From the NCBI RefSeq assembly GCF_900106675.1, contig NZ_FNOB01000004.1, positions 161,950-225,949 on the forward strand: 64,000 bases of DNA, in the 5' to 3' direction. Position 1 is the first letter of the stretch. Each line of letters opens with the position of its first letter. The stretch is from Allgaiera indica. GTDB taxonomy: Bacteria; Pseudomonadota; Alphaproteobacteria; Rhodobacterales; Rhodobacteraceae. The notes beneath the pieces were generated by a model, which worked only from the letters and a program-made list of their open reading frames with translations, was not told the DNA's origin and did no database searches. Below, in pieces: positions 15,908 through 24,343 of the stretch. A program made the position numbers and the translations under genes.

Positions 15908-16254
15908 GAGGCATCTTCCAGGTCGTCGGGGCTGACGATCTCGGTGACGCGGATGCCGTATTTGTGGCCTTCGGTCGCGACCACTTCACCGCGCGCGATC
16001 AGGCTGCCGTTGGCGCGGATATCGATCGGATCGCCGACCGCGCGATCCAGCGGGATCACGGTGCCCTGGCGGGTTTGCCGCAGCTCCTTGATGGACATGC
16101 TGACGCGGCCGATCTCGACCGTCATCGTCACCTTCACCGCGTCGATCGAGGCGTTCTTGATCGCCCGCATCGCCTTCGACATCTCGGCCGGCGGCTCCAG
16201 CGGCTCAACCTCGACCTCGGTGGGCGCGGCGGGGTTATTGCTCTTGCTGGTCAT
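15904..16254 (-). CDS. fliN: flagellar motor switch protein FliN
   Basis: FliN is the lower C-ring protein and docking site for FliH. The 116-residue protein has an acidic/Pro N-terminal arm, then a SpoA-type domain from about residue 40: VKVTMTVEIGRVSMSIKELRQTRQGTVIPLDRAVGDPIDIRANGS, followed by GEVVATEGHKYGIRVTEIV, an excellent match to the FliN/SctQ C-terminal fold. The ATG at 16254 overlaps the 3' end of fliM by 20 bp. The longer frame upstream is fliM read out of frame. Confidence 0.94.
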   Translation of the reverse strand: MTSKSNNPAAPTEVEVEPLEPPAEMSKAMRAIKNASIDAVKVTMTVEIGRVSMSIKELRQTRQGTVIPLDRAVGDPIDIRANGSLIARGEVVATEGHKYGIRVTEIVSPDDLEDAS

Positions 16255-17119
16255 TGGCGAAATACACTCCGTAATTGGTGCCGACGGCGCCGTAGGTGAT
16301 GGTGCCGACCGCGGCGCCGCCGATGATCGCGCGGGCGTCGCGGTGCAGGGCCAGGGGCAGGATATCGCCTTCCGCAAGCGCCCCCAGAGCGCCGGCGGAA
16401 AGCTGGGTCGTGCCGATCTCGAAGGCGATTTCGACGGGAACGGTGTCGATCGAGGCGGCGATGCGGTCGATCCACTGGCTATGCGCTTCCTTCTGGGATT
16501 CACCCCCCATCGGCGCGCCCAGGACCTCGCTGAAGGGTTCGAGCCCACGGTAGGGGATGGCGATCGAGACCGATCCCTCGCCCGTCGACAGGCCGAGCGT
16601 GGTGGAGAGCACGCAGAAAGGCTCGGCCGCGTCAGCGACCGAAGCCAGCGCCGAAAAACCCTCGGTGCGGACGATTTCGGCGGCGACCGGAAAATATTGC
16701 TGGAAGGCCACGTTGATGGAGGTGACGACCATCTCGACCAGGCGGCGGCCGATGCGCGTTTCCATGATCGAGATCTGGCCGCGCGCTTGTTCGGGCCCTG
16801 CCGGGGCGGAGGCGCCGAACAATTCGTCCACCAGCGCGGCAAGCAGCGATCCTTCCAGGATCACCAGCGACAGGCCCTTGACTGGCGGCAAGGCCAGGAT
16901 GCCGTACAGATTGTAGCCTGGCCGGTTGCCCAGATATTCGTCATGGCTGAGGATGCGAAACTGGCCGTCGGCCGACTGCAGGGTATAGCGGAACTCCTGG
17001 AACAGAAGCGCGCGGAAGTGGCGAAACAACCGCTCGACCACGCCGGTCATGTCCGGCAGGCGGTTGACGAAGACCGTCTCGGGGTGCAGCAGGTCGATCG
17101 CTTGATATGTCTCAGGCAT
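16235..17119 (-). CDS. fliM: flagellar motor switch protein FliM
   Basis: FliM is the middle ring of the switch complex. The 294-residue product has the FliM core: RLFRHFRALLF near residue 31, GQISIMETRIGRRLVEMVV in the middle domain, and a C-terminal SpoA domain with IGTTQLSAGALGALAEGDILPL. The usual N-terminal CheY-P-binding peptide (LSQ-E-IDALL plus linker of about 40 residues) is absent; only a short QAIDLL at residues 6-11 recalls it. The GGDG turn of other FliM proteins reads GASA here. It overlaps fliK by 8 bp and fliN by 20 bp. Identity is supported by core motifs and position. Confidence 0.88.
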   Translation of the reverse strand: MPETYQAIDLLHPETVFVNRLPDMTGVVERLFRHFRALLFQEFRYTLQSADGQFRILSHDEYLGNRPGYNLYGILALPPVKGLSLVILEGSLLAALVDELFGASAPAGPEQARGQISIMETRIGRRLVEMVVTSINVAFQQYFPVAAEIVRTEGFSALASVADAAEPFCVLSTTLGLSTGEGSVSIAIPYRGLEPFSEVLGAPMGGESQKEAHSQWIDRIAASIDTVPVEIAFEIGTTQLSAGALGALAEGDILPLALHRDARAIIGGAAVGTITYGAVGTNYGVYFANDQQEQ

Positions 17120-18491
17120 AGGCCTTCACCGTCTCGTCGGGGCCGCTGCGAGGGCGCGGGGCCGCGGTGGGGGACGCGTCGTGCGACAGATCCCGGGGCG
17201 GGGGCTGGCCCTGGCCCTGGCCACCGCCGGCCTGTTGGCGTGCGCCTGCGAAGCCGTCCGCCGCGCCCCCCCCGATGCCGCCGCCCGGGGCTCCATGCGC
17301 GGCGGCGCCTTGCGGCGGCGTCGCCGGGGCGCCGGGCTGGCCGCCGCCCGACACAAAGGTTTGAACCGAGCCGACATTCAGCCCGCTGCCGGACAGATGC
17401 TGCGCCAGATGCCCCGCCGTCGCGGCCAATGCCTGATAGCCGCCCTGGGTCGCGGCGGTCATGTGCACATGGGTTACGCCCTGGGGGGTGACATTGACCT
17501 GCACCACCACCGTTCCCAAAGAGGCGGGATGCAGCGTCACCCTGGCAGTGCCGCCCCCCGTGCCCGCCAGCGCGGTGGCCGATTGCAAAAGCTGCGCGCG
17601 GTTTTCCGGCGCGGTCTCGGCGGTGCCGGTGGGCGCAGTGGCCGAGGTCGCCGCGATCACCGGCCGGTAGGCGGAGGCGCCCAGGGACGCGGTCTGGCCG
17701 ATCGCCGCGGTGGCGGTCACGGACCCGGCCGCGGGCCGAAACCGATGCGCCTGCGGTGCCGGCTGCGGCTGCTGCGAGAGGCCCGGCATCAGAAGCGGCT
17801 GCGAAACGCCCGGCGGAGTGGGAGGCAGGCCATGCCGGGCGTCCTTGTGGCGATGCGCCGGGGTCGCGGCCTGCGCGCCCGGCGGTTCGGTGTCTTGCGA
17901 TGCGGGCGCGTGTCGCGCGTCCTGCGCCCCCGGCGCGGCCGGGATCGGCGGTGCCTTGGGCCGCGTGCCGCGCGCTTCCGTGCCCGACAGACCCGTCCGG
18001 TGCCCCAAGGCCGCCGATTCAACCGGGGCCTTGTCGGTCGCTGTCTCCGGCAGGCGCGGGCTGCCGTGCTGCGCGGCGCGCGTGGCGGCCGGGTCGGATA
18101 CGGCGAGATCCGATGCCGTGCCGCCATGCCGCGCCTCCCGGGATCGGCCCTGGAGCATGTGCTGAAGCGACGAGCCCGTCGCCTGCGTCGACCGAGCAGC
18201 GCCGGCCACCCCGGCCGCCGCCGGGTCGGCCGCATCCGTTGCCGCCGATGCCGCGACGCCAGTGTCTGGGCCCGCCTTCGCCGATCCGGCCGGAGTCTTG
18301 GTCGCGGGCGCGGACCGCGACGGCTGTGGCGGCTGTGGCGCGACGGGTTTCGCGGCCTTGTCCGGTCCGGCAGGCGGCGTTGCGGTGGCGGCGGCAAAGG
18401 CGTCCGAGAAGGCCTGTGCGCGCGGGCCCACCGGTTGGTCGGCCGCCCCATCGGGGGCAAGGTTCGCGACCGGGTTGACGGGCTGGATCAT
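17112..18491 (-). CDS. fliK: flagellar hook-length control protein FliK
   Basis: FliK is secreted as a molecular ruler and triggers the FlhB specificity switch. The 459-residue protein begins with a long Ala/Pro/Thr-rich low-complexity region (about 1-290), as usual for the ruler part. A compact C-terminal domain at about 300-380 contains RVTLHPASLGTVVVQVNVTPQGVTHVHM, the classic L-P-x-L-G-x-V-V-V motif, followed by helical sequence. A Gly/Gln-rich tail ends the protein. It overlaps fliG by 4 bp. The repetitive composition yields long false reading frames on the other strand. The hook-length role follows from position and the C-terminal motif. Confidence 0.87.
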   Translation of the reverse strand: MIQPVNPVANLAPDGAADQPVGPRAQAFSDAFAAATATPPAGPDKAAKPVAPQPPQPSRSAPATKTPAGSAKAGPDTGVAASAATDAADPAAAGVAGAARSTQATGSSLQHMLQGRSREARHGGTASDLAVSDPAATRAAQHGSPRLPETATDKAPVESAALGHRTGLSGTEARGTRPKAPPIPAAPGAQDARHAPASQDTEPPGAQAATPAHRHKDARHGLPPTPPGVSQPLLMPGLSQQPQPAPQAHRFRPAAGSVTATAAIGQTASLGASAYRPVIAATSATAPTGTAETAPENRAQLLQSATALAGTGGGTARVTLHPASLGTVVVQVNVTPQGVTHVHMTAATQGGYQALAATAGHLAQHLSGSGLNVGSVQTFVSGGGQPGAPATPPQGAAAHGAPGGGIGGGAADGFAGARQQAGGGQGQGQPPPRDLSHDASPTAAPRPRSGPDETVKAYA

Positions 18492-19489
18492 ATCATATCC
18501 TCCTCGTTGCGCAGGGAAATCCGGCCCTCGCGCGACAACCGCATCGCCGCCTCGACGAATTCGTGCTGGGCGGCTTGCGATTCCGCCCGCGTCACCATCG
18601 GCCCGTGCTCGATATCGTCCTTCAGGATCTCGGCTTCCTTGCGAGAGATGTTGCGCAAGAAGCGTTCGCGCGCGACCGTCGAACCGCCGCGCAGTGCCGG
18701 CGCCCGGCGTTCGGGATTGACCTCGAAGATCACCAGCTGCAGGAAATTGTCCGGAAGGTTGAGCAGATCGTCGAAGGTGAACATGTTCGACCGGATCTGA
18801 TCGGCCAGTTCCGGATCGGCCTCGCGGATCTGCGACAGCGCCCGATCCGCCGCGCCGGAACTCATCCCGTTCAGAAGATCCGCCGCCTGACGCACCCCGC
18901 CGGTAGAGCTGGTCCGGGTCTCGACCTGCGTGCCCAGATGTTCAGACAACATGCTTTTAAGCTCTGCCAGGGCGACGCTGGGGATGGTGTCGAGCCGCGC
19001 GAAGCGATGGATCAGATCAACGGCCAGCGCCGGGTCGAAGGCGTTCAGACATTCGACCGCGTTCGAACGTGTCATCTGCCCCAGCAGCACCGCGATCACC
19101 TGGGGGCGCTCATCCTTCATGACCTCGGCCAGAACCTTGGGATCGACCTTCGACAGGATGTCGATCTGCGTGGCGCTGGTACGGATGATGCGTTCCAGCA
19201 TGTCGTTGGCGCGCTTCTCACCGAAGGCCTTGGCCAGAAGCTTTCGAAACGCCTCGTAGCCGCCCGGGGCCATGCCGCCGCTCGATTCCAGATCGGTCAT
19301 CAGCCGGGCAAAGATCTGATAGGCCTGGTCGCGGGCCGGTTCCTGCATCGCGGCCATCGCCGTGGTCAGCGTCCCGATCGCCGATTCGTCCATATGGCGC
19401 AACACCTCGGAGGCGGCGTTCTCGTCCATCGACATGACGACATAGGCCGCCATGGCCGCGCCATTCATTCCGGTCGCGGGAACGGTCAT
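18488..19489 (-). CDS. fliG: flagellar motor switch protein FliG
   Basis: FliG couples the stator to the rotor. The 333-residue product contains an N-terminal domain with VVMSMDENAASEVLRHMDE, a middle domain with ERPQVIAVLLGQMTRSNAVECL, and the C-terminal torque domain with MFTFDDLLNLPDNFLQLVIFEV and RERFLRNISRKEAEILKDDIEHGP, corresponding closely to the charged torque helix of FliG. The ATG at 19489 has GGAGGAGG upstream and overlaps fliF by 4 bp; the longer upstream frame is fliF read out of frame. Its stop overlaps the fliK start by 4 bp. Confidence 0.96.
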   Translation of the reverse strand: MTVPATGMNGAAMAAYVVMSMDENAASEVLRHMDESAIGTLTTAMAAMQEPARDQAYQIFARLMTDLESSGGMAPGGYEAFRKLLAKAFGEKRANDMLERIIRTSATQIDILSKVDPKVLAEVMKDERPQVIAVLLGQMTRSNAVECLNAFDPALAVDLIHRFARLDTIPSVALAELKSMLSEHLGTQVETRTSSTGGVRQAADLLNGMSSGAADRALSQIREADPELADQIRSNMFTFDDLLNLPDNFLQLVIFEVNPERRAPALRGGSTVARERFLRNISRKEAEILKDDIEHGPMVTRAESQAAQHEFVEAAMRLSREGRISLRNEEDMI

Positions 19490-21036
19490 CCGGCCTCCTC
19501 CGTTCTCAGATCGGGGGTCTCGGTGTTCAGCCAGCGCTGCAGCACGGAGGCCATCACCTCGGGTCGGGAAAGCCCCACCTCGGCGACCTGGCTGGCGATG
19601 TTTCGCAAATTGGTGGCCTCGAGGTCTTCCTCGAACAAGACCTCGGGGCCGCGCGCCGCCGGCAAGGGCTGCGGTGGCGTGCGCTCCTTCAGCCAGCGGA
19701 TCAACGGCACCGCGACGCCCAGCACCAGGCCCAGCGCCGCCACCAGCAGCAGCACGCCTTGCAGGATGCGGATCAGTTGCGCCTGCGCAGAGCCCGCCTT
19801 TGCCGCGCCGCTGGTGACGAAGGCGGCGCTGGTCACCTGAACCTGGCCGCTGGGCACCGCGATGGTCGAGCCGATCATGGATTTCAGATCCGCCAGGCTG
19901 GTCTTGCCCAACGCCGAGCGGTTCACCAGTACCGAGGCGCTGATCTTGCGGATCTGCCAGGCGGCCGGCCGCGCGACCGACGACGTGGTATCGACATCGA
20001 AGGTCTTGTGCGCGTGTTTCGATTCGCTTTTCGGCAGTGTCGCGGCCTTCTGGGTGCCATTCCGCGCCGTAGGCGGCGCATTCAGCGGTGCGGTGGTGGG
20101 GCCCGGCGGCTGGTTGGACAGGGCGCCCGGCAGCCCCATCGCCGCCGATTTCGGCCCGATCTCCTCTTTCGACTGAACGTCGCTGGTGGCCGGAACGGTA
20201 TGTGGACCATAGGTTACCGACTGGACCTTCCGGGTCTCGAAATCGACATCGGCCGAAACCGACACGCGGGCATTCCCGGGCCCCAGGATCGGCACCAGAA
20301 GCGCGCGGATCTTGGCCTCTTGCGCGGCCTCGATGCGCTTCACGATGGCCAGCTGCTGGGCGATGTCGCCGCCGGCGCCGACCGGATAGAGGATCGCGCC
20401 GCGCGATGTCGCCACCACGACATGCGCCTCCGACAGGCCGGGGACGGCGGCGGCGACGATCTTGGCCACCGCGATCCCCAGCGCCTGATCCGCCTCGGGG
20501 GCGCCGGTCATCACCACCGAGGCCTTGGGTTTGGCCTGATCCGCCAGGAAGGGCGTGTTCTTGGGCAGGGCCAGCAGCACCTGAACGCGCTGGGCGCCCG
20601 ACAGCGAGGCAATCGATTCTTCCAGGCTTTTTTCGATTGCCTGCTGGTGCAGGGCGTTCGTCGCTGTCTGGCTGGTGGTGATCGATGTGCCTTCCAGCGC
20701 CTTCCACGTCGCGTCGCCACCGGTCGCGGGGGTGCCGGCGGCGCCCAGTTGCAGCCGCGCACGCCCCAGATCCGCGGCCGGCACCGAGATGACGTTGCCG
20801 TCCTGGCTAAGCCGATAGGGAATGCCGTCCTTTTGCAGCGCGGCGATCGCCTCGCCGCCGCGCGTGGGCGACAGGCCGTCGAACAGCACCTCGTAATGCT
20901 CGCCCGAAAGCTCGACCAGCGCCAGAACGCCAAGGGCGACCGCGACGGTCGCGGCCGCAAGCAGGACCGAGAGCGGCAGCGCCTTGAGCCAAGAAATCAA
21001 GCGCAGGCCGGCAGCCCGCGCGTCCTCTATGGTCAT
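19486..21036 (-). CDS. fliF: flagellar MS-ring protein FliF
   Basis: FliF forms the MS-ring in the inner membrane. The 516-residue protein has one membrane helix near residues 20-42 and a second near 420-440. Between them are the ring-building domains with YEVLFDGLSPTRGGEAIAALQKDGIPYRL and a segment with RVQVLLALPKNTPFLADQAKPKASVVM. The C-terminal tail ends in NLRNIASQVAEVGLSRPEVMASVLQRWLN, the FliG-binding helix. It is 8 bp downstream of fliE and overlaps fliG by 4 bp. Length is slightly below the enterobacterial protein (about 550), with a shortened insertion loop. Confidence 0.94.
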   Translation of the reverse strand: MTIEDARAAGLRLISWLKALPLSVLLAAATVAVALGVLALVELSGEHYEVLFDGLSPTRGGEAIAALQKDGIPYRLSQDGNVISVPAADLGRARLQLGAAGTPATGGDATWKALEGTSITTSQTATNALHQQAIEKSLEESIASLSGAQRVQVLLALPKNTPFLADQAKPKASVVMTGAPEADQALGIAVAKIVAAAVPGLSEAHVVVATSRGAILYPVGAGGDIAQQLAIVKRIEAAQEAKIRALLVPILGPGNARVSVSADVDFETRKVQSVTYGPHTVPATSDVQSKEEIGPKSAAMGLPGALSNQPPGPTTAPLNAPPTARNGTQKAATLPKSESKHAHKTFDVDTTSSVARPAAWQIRKISASVLVNRSALGKTSLADLKSMIGSTIAVPSGQVQVTSAAFVTSGAAKAGSAQAQLIRILQGVLLLVAALGLVLGVAVPLIRWLKERTPPQPLPAARGPEVLFEEDLEATNLRNIASQVAEVGLSRPEVMASVLQRWLNTETPDLRTEEAG

Positions 21037-21044
21037 GGGAATGA

Positions 21045-21347
21045 TCAGATCTGCATATTGGTGAGCGTTTGATAGGCGGAAACGATTTCATTGCGGACAG
21101 CGACGACGCCCGTCCAGCCAAGTTCGGCGCGATCGGAAAGAATCAAGGCGGAAGCTTGCGAAGCACCTGGTTTTCCGGCGGCGACCGCTGTTTCCGCATC
21201 GGATGCGGCGCCCTGTGCCTGGCTGACAGCATCGAGGGCGGCGTGAACGGCGCCAAGAAACGATCCATCTCCCGTTGATTGCGAAGATGTGGGAAGAGCG
21301 GAACCCATTTCCGGCACGCCTAAAGAGGCAAGAGTCGGGACTGTCAT
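21045..21347 (-). CDS. fliE: flagellar hook-basal body protein FliE
   Basis: FliE joins the MS-ring to the rod and is the first export substrate. The 100-residue protein has a flexible N-terminus and then helices. The C-terminal block AELGWTGVVAVRNEIVSAYQTLTNMQI is the diagnostic FliE signature (V-V-x-V-R-N-K-x-x-x-A-Y-x-x-I-M-x-M-Q-V). The ATG at 21347 is preceded by AAGGAGGG. It is the first gene of the long minus-strand operon and lies next to the divergent intergenic region. Its GC content is lower than that of its downstream neighbours. Confidence 0.93.
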   Translation of the reverse strand: MTVPTLASLGVPEMGSALPTSSQSTGDGSFLGAVHAALDAVSQAQGAASDAETAVAAGKPGASQASALILSDRAELGWTGVVAVRNEIVSAYQTLTNMQI

Positions 21348-21377
21348 GATTTCCCTCCTTCTATTACATGTCATCGG

Positions 21378-21406
21378 CCATAATTAAATGGCGGCGGGAA
21401 GGTCAA
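21378..21406 (-). promoter_or_regulatory. candidate sigma-70-like promoter for the fliE operon
   Basis: Read on the minus strand, TTGACC (21406-21401) and TTATGG (21383-21378) are separated by exactly 17 bp. The -10 box is about 31 bp before the fliE start. Proposed from sequence alone. Confidence 0.35.
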
Positions 21407-21453
21407 CTCACCGTCTCGTCAACTCTTGCAAACATTGAAGGAACCGTGAAATG

Positions 21454-21469
21454 GGGCATCATTTTAGCA
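21454..21469 (+). promoter_or_regulatory. candidate sigma-54-like (-24/-12) site for the flgB operon
   Basis: The sequence GGGCATCATTTTAGCA has GG and GC separated by 10 bp, as in sigma-54 promoters (TGGCACG-N4-TTGCA). Agreement is good at GGCA and GCA but not in the centre. It lies 182 bp before the flgB start. No sigma-54 activator gene is in the window. Confidence 0.25.
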
Positions 21470-21650
21470 AGAGTGTGGCGAGGCGATAACAAACAGTTGT
21501 GATCATTTAATACATTGTTTTTACATGAACTTTCTAGTAAATCGTAGTTTACACGATTCCGTTATAGGTTGTGTTATTGAGTTCATTTTTCGGGGATGCG
21601 ATAGGGGTAGTAGGGGCGCACAGGGTAATAAAATTCGGAAGGGCAAAATA

Positions 21651-22013
21651 ATGTCCGTTTCTAGTCCTCCGTTCCTCGTTTTTGCACAGGCAGACCTGTC
21701 TCTACGAGAGCAGAGACAAAGTCTTGTCGCGTCAAACATTGCAAACGCGAATACGCCTGCGTATAAATCTAAGGATATAGATTTTGAAAAGGATCTAAAC
21801 GCGGCACTTCGCGGTCACGATCCGAACCCGACGGGTAAGATCGGCTACAAGACGGAATTTCCTGTGGGATTGGACGGAAATGACGTTTCTATGACGGCGG
21901 AAAAGCTGGAATCCCTTTCCAACATTGGCGCCATGCGGTCGGAGGTGACGTATCTGCATCAGTCCACCTCCGATTTGATCACCGCGATGCGCCCCAACCC
22001 GAACGGGATCTGA
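21651..22013 (+). CDS. flgB: flagellar rod protein FlgB
   Basis: FlgB is a proximal rod subunit. The 120-residue product has the conserved N-terminal rod motif LVASNIANANTPAYKSKDIDFEKDL at about 27-51 and a C-terminal helix ending in the usual amphipathic region. The ATG at 21651 follows GGAAGGG; the frame extends upstream through the regulatory region but is not coding there. Codon use is AT-rich compared with all other flagellar genes, with local GC near 43-52%. It is followed by flgC after 4 bp and begins the long plus-strand operon. Confidence 0.92.
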   Translation: MSVSSPPFLVFAQADLSLREQRQSLVASNIANANTPAYKSKDIDFEKDLNAALRGHDPNPTGKIGYKTEFPVGLDGNDVSMTAEKLESLSNIGAMRSEVTYLHQSTSDLITAMRPNPNGI

Positions 22014-22017
22014 CGAC

Positions 22018-22434
22018 ATGAGTGGCCCCATCCCCGACGTCACCACGATCATCGGCTCGGGCCTGCTGGCCGAGCGCGAGCGTATGGGGCTGATCGCCTC
22101 GAACATCGCCAATGCGGATTCGGTCACCGTCCCCGGCGCCCAACCCTACCGTGCGCGAGAGCCGGTCTTCGCGGCCGAGCCTGCGCTGAACGGCTCGGCC
22201 GCCGATCGGGTCGTCGTGGCAGGGGTGGTCGAAAGCGCGGCGCCGCCGAAGATGACCTATGATCCGGGCAATCCGCGTGCCGATGCGCGGGGCTATGTAC
22301 AGGGTTCTAACGTCGACCCCGCGCAGCAGATGACCGATCTGATCAGCGCGACGCAGAATTACGCCGCCGATATCGCCGTCCTGGATCAGAGCAACAAGCT
22401 CGATCAGGCGATGTTGCGCAGTTTCATTGCCTGA
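22018..22434 (+). CDS. flgC: flagellar rod protein FlgC
   Basis: FlgC is a proximal rod subunit. The 138-residue product has the N-terminal rod motif ERMGLIASNIANADSVTVPGAQPYRAREPVF and the C-terminal helix QMTDLISATQNYAADIAVLDQSNKL common to the FlgC/FlgG families. The FlgC-specific PYDPGNP-type loop appears as MTYDPGNPRADARGYV. It starts 4 bp after flgB. The C-terminus LDQAMLRSFIA is normal for the family. GC content has returned to the level of the rest of the window by mid-gene. Confidence 0.92.
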   Translation: MSGPIPDVTTIIGSGLLAERERMGLIASNIANADSVTVPGAQPYRAREPVFAAEPALNGSAADRVVVAGVVESAAPPKMTYDPGNPRADARGYVQGSNVDPAQQMTDLISATQNYAADIAVLDQSNKLDQAMLRSFIA

Positions 22435-22453
22435 TGTCGAAGGAGACCCCGCG

Positions 22454-23110
22454 ATGACCAGCGTTCCCTCCACCGCGGCAAGTCCGGGTACTGCGTCGGC
22501 CGGCGCCTCGGCCGGGCTGAGCGGGCTGAACCAGGCCGATTTCATCCGCCTGCTCACTGCCCAGTTGCAGCACCAGGATCCGACCTCGCCCACCAAGCCG
22601 CAGGATCTGGCGAATGAATTTGCCCAGCTTTCGACCGTCAGCGGGATCAATGCGCTGACGCAAGAGGTCAGCAAGATCGGCGCCGGGGCCGGCGCGGCAG
22701 AGATCGGCCAGGCCGCGAACCTGATCGGCAAGACCGTCGCGATCGCCGGCAATCCCTTGGCCGTGGCCAATGCCAACGGTCGGGTCATCGCCGGGTTCAG
22801 CCTGGCCGGGCCTGCCAGCTCTGCCACTGTCACGATCACCGATCCGCAAAGCGGCAAGGTGGTGTATAGCCAGCAGCTGTCCAACCTGCCGTCGGGAATG
22901 AACGATTTCAGCTGGACAGGCGGCGCCGCCGGCCATGTCTACAGCTACAAGGTCAGCGCGTCGTCGGGCAGTTCGAACGTCGCGGCCACCACCTATACCA
23001 ACACCCAGGTGCGCAACATCGACCTGACCGGCGGCACGCCCACCCTTTCCCTCGCCGGTGCCGCGCAGCCGGCGGACCTCACCCAAATCGTCAGTATTCT
23101 CGGAGGCTGA
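22454..23110 (+). CDS. flgD: flagellar hook cap/scaffold protein FlgD
   Basis: FlgD caps the growing hook. The 218-residue product has the conserved N-terminal motif FIRLLTAQLQHQDPTSPTKPQDLANEFAQLSTVSGIN (about 33-69), followed by the Ig/Tudor-like hook-cap domain with a GNPLAVANANGRVIAGFSLAG segment and NDFSWTGGAAGHVYSYKVSA. The ATG at 22454 follows AGGAGA; the upstream ATG at 22427 lies inside flgC. Its stop is 4 bp before the flgE GTG. Confidence 0.93.
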   Translation: MTSVPSTAASPGTASAGASAGLSGLNQADFIRLLTAQLQHQDPTSPTKPQDLANEFAQLSTVSGINALTQEVSKIGAGAGAAEIGQAANLIGKTVAIAGNPLAVANANGRVIAGFSLAGPASSATVTITDPQSGKVVYSQQLSNLPSGMNDFSWTGGAAGHVYSYKVSASSGSSNVAATTYTNTQVRNIDLTGGTPTLSLAGAAQPADLTQIVSILGG

Positions 23111-23114
23111 TCCC

Positions 23115-24341
23115 GTGTCCCTCAATACCGCTCTTTCGGGGCTGCTCAACGCCCAGGACGGACTGAACGTCGTCTCGAACAACCTGGCCAATGCCGGAAC
23201 CGTCGGGTTCAAGTCCGGCTCGGCGCAATTCTCGGACATCTATGCGGCCGGCGGCACCAACGGCGTCGGTCAGGGTGCCGCAGCGGCGGGCACCCAGCAG
23301 GATTTCTCGCAAGGGAACCTGATGACCACGGGCAATCCCCTGAACTTGGCGATCCAGGGCAATGGCTTCTTCATCACCGCGAAGGACGGCACCACCAGCT
23401 ACAGCCGCGATGGCGCGTTTCAGCTTAGCCCGACGGGCGAACTGCTGAACGGCAACGGGTCAGCGGTGCAGGGCTTTGGGGTCAAGGCGAACGGGCAGGC
23501 CAACGGGCTGCTGGGTCCGGTGACGATCTCGACCGGCCCGGAACCCGCCAAGGCCACCGGTCAGGTCAATCTGAACGCGGCGCTGAATTCGGCCGACCCC
23601 GTGATCACCTCGGCCTTCAGTCCGAGCAATCCCGCGACCTACGATCAGGCGACGTCGGTGACCGCCTACGACACCTTGGGCAACGCCAACCGGGTGCAGC
23701 TGTATTTTGCGCGGCAGCCGTCGTCGGCCTCGGCGACGACCCCCAATCCCTGGACGATCTATGCGCAGCCCCAAAGCGCGTCGGGGTCGAGCGTGGGCAC
23801 GCCCGCCACGTTGACCACCCTGACCTTCAACAGCAGCGGCGCGCTGACCGGCGGCGGTTCGGCCACCCTGAACGTGAACTGGGGCAATGGCGCGGCGTCG
23901 TCGAACATCGGCTTTGATTTCGCCGGCACCACGCTGAGCAACCAGAGCTTCGCCGTCAATTCGCTGACCAATGACGGCTATGCGGCCGGCAACTATACCG
24001 GCACCGCGGTCGACGCAAAGGGCAACGTCAACGTCAGCTATTCGAACGGCCAGTCGAAAACCGTGGCGACGCTGGCGTTGGCCAGCTTCATCAACAACCA
24101 GGGCCTGACGCCGACCAGCGGCAATCTGTTCCAGCCCAGCACCCAGTCGGGGGTTGCCGCCGTCAATCAGGCCGGCGCCGGGGTGAACGGCACGCTGGTG
24201 TCGGGATCGCTGGAGAAATCCAACGTGCAGACCTCGAACGCGCTGGTCGAGCTGCTGAACTACCAGGAGGCCTACCAGGCCAATACCAGCGTGATCCAGG
24301 GCGCCCAGCGGGATGTCCAGAAGCTGCTGCAGTTGAGCTGA
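23115..24341 (+). CDS. flgE: flagellar hook protein FlgE (GTG start)
   Basis: FlgE is the hook subunit. The 408-residue product opens with SLNTALSGLLNAQDGLNVVSNNLANAGTVGFKSG, the standard hook N-terminal D0 helix. It contains the GFFITAKDGTTSYSRDGAFQLSPTGEL domain and ends in LEKSNVQTSNALVELLNYQEAYQANTSVIQGAQ, the C-terminal D0 helix. The start is the GTG at 23115 after GGAGG; the upstream ATG in frame lies inside flgD. The middle D1/D2 domain is rich in Ser/Thr/Gly. flgF begins 2 bp after its stop. Confidence 0.95.
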   Translation: MSLNTALSGLLNAQDGLNVVSNNLANAGTVGFKSGSAQFSDIYAAGGTNGVGQGAAAAGTQQDFSQGNLMTTGNPLNLAIQGNGFFITAKDGTTSYSRDGAFQLSPTGELLNGNGSAVQGFGVKANGQANGLLGPVTISTGPEPAKATGQVNLNAALNSADPVITSAFSPSNPATYDQATSVTAYDTLGNANRVQLYFARQPSSASATTPNPWTIYAQPQSASGSSVGTPATLTTLTFNSSGALTGGGSATLNVNWGNGAASSNIGFDFAGTTLSNQSFAVNSLTNDGYAAGNYTGTAVDAKGNVNVSYSNGQSKTVATLALASFINNQGLTPTSGNLFQPSTQSGVAAVNQAGAGVNGTLVSGSLEKSNVQTSNALVELLNYQEAYQANTSVIQGAQRDVQKLLQLS

Positions 24342-24343
24342 CC

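Larger units (their letters stand above)
21348..21650. other. low-GC divergent regulatory region between fliE and flgB
   Basis: A 303-bp non-coding stretch separating the two largest flagellar operons. Its GC content drops to about 28% at 21481-21540, against roughly 66% for the window. It must hold promoters for both operons; candidate elements are listed separately. No open reading frame of convincing coding character is present. Confidence 0.8.

Noticed and set aside
17181..18800. A 539-codon frame antisense to fliK and fliG
   Set aside because: The product is Arg/Gly-rich low complexity and lies opposite a Pro/Ala-rich FliK. It has no ribosome-binding site or conserved motif.
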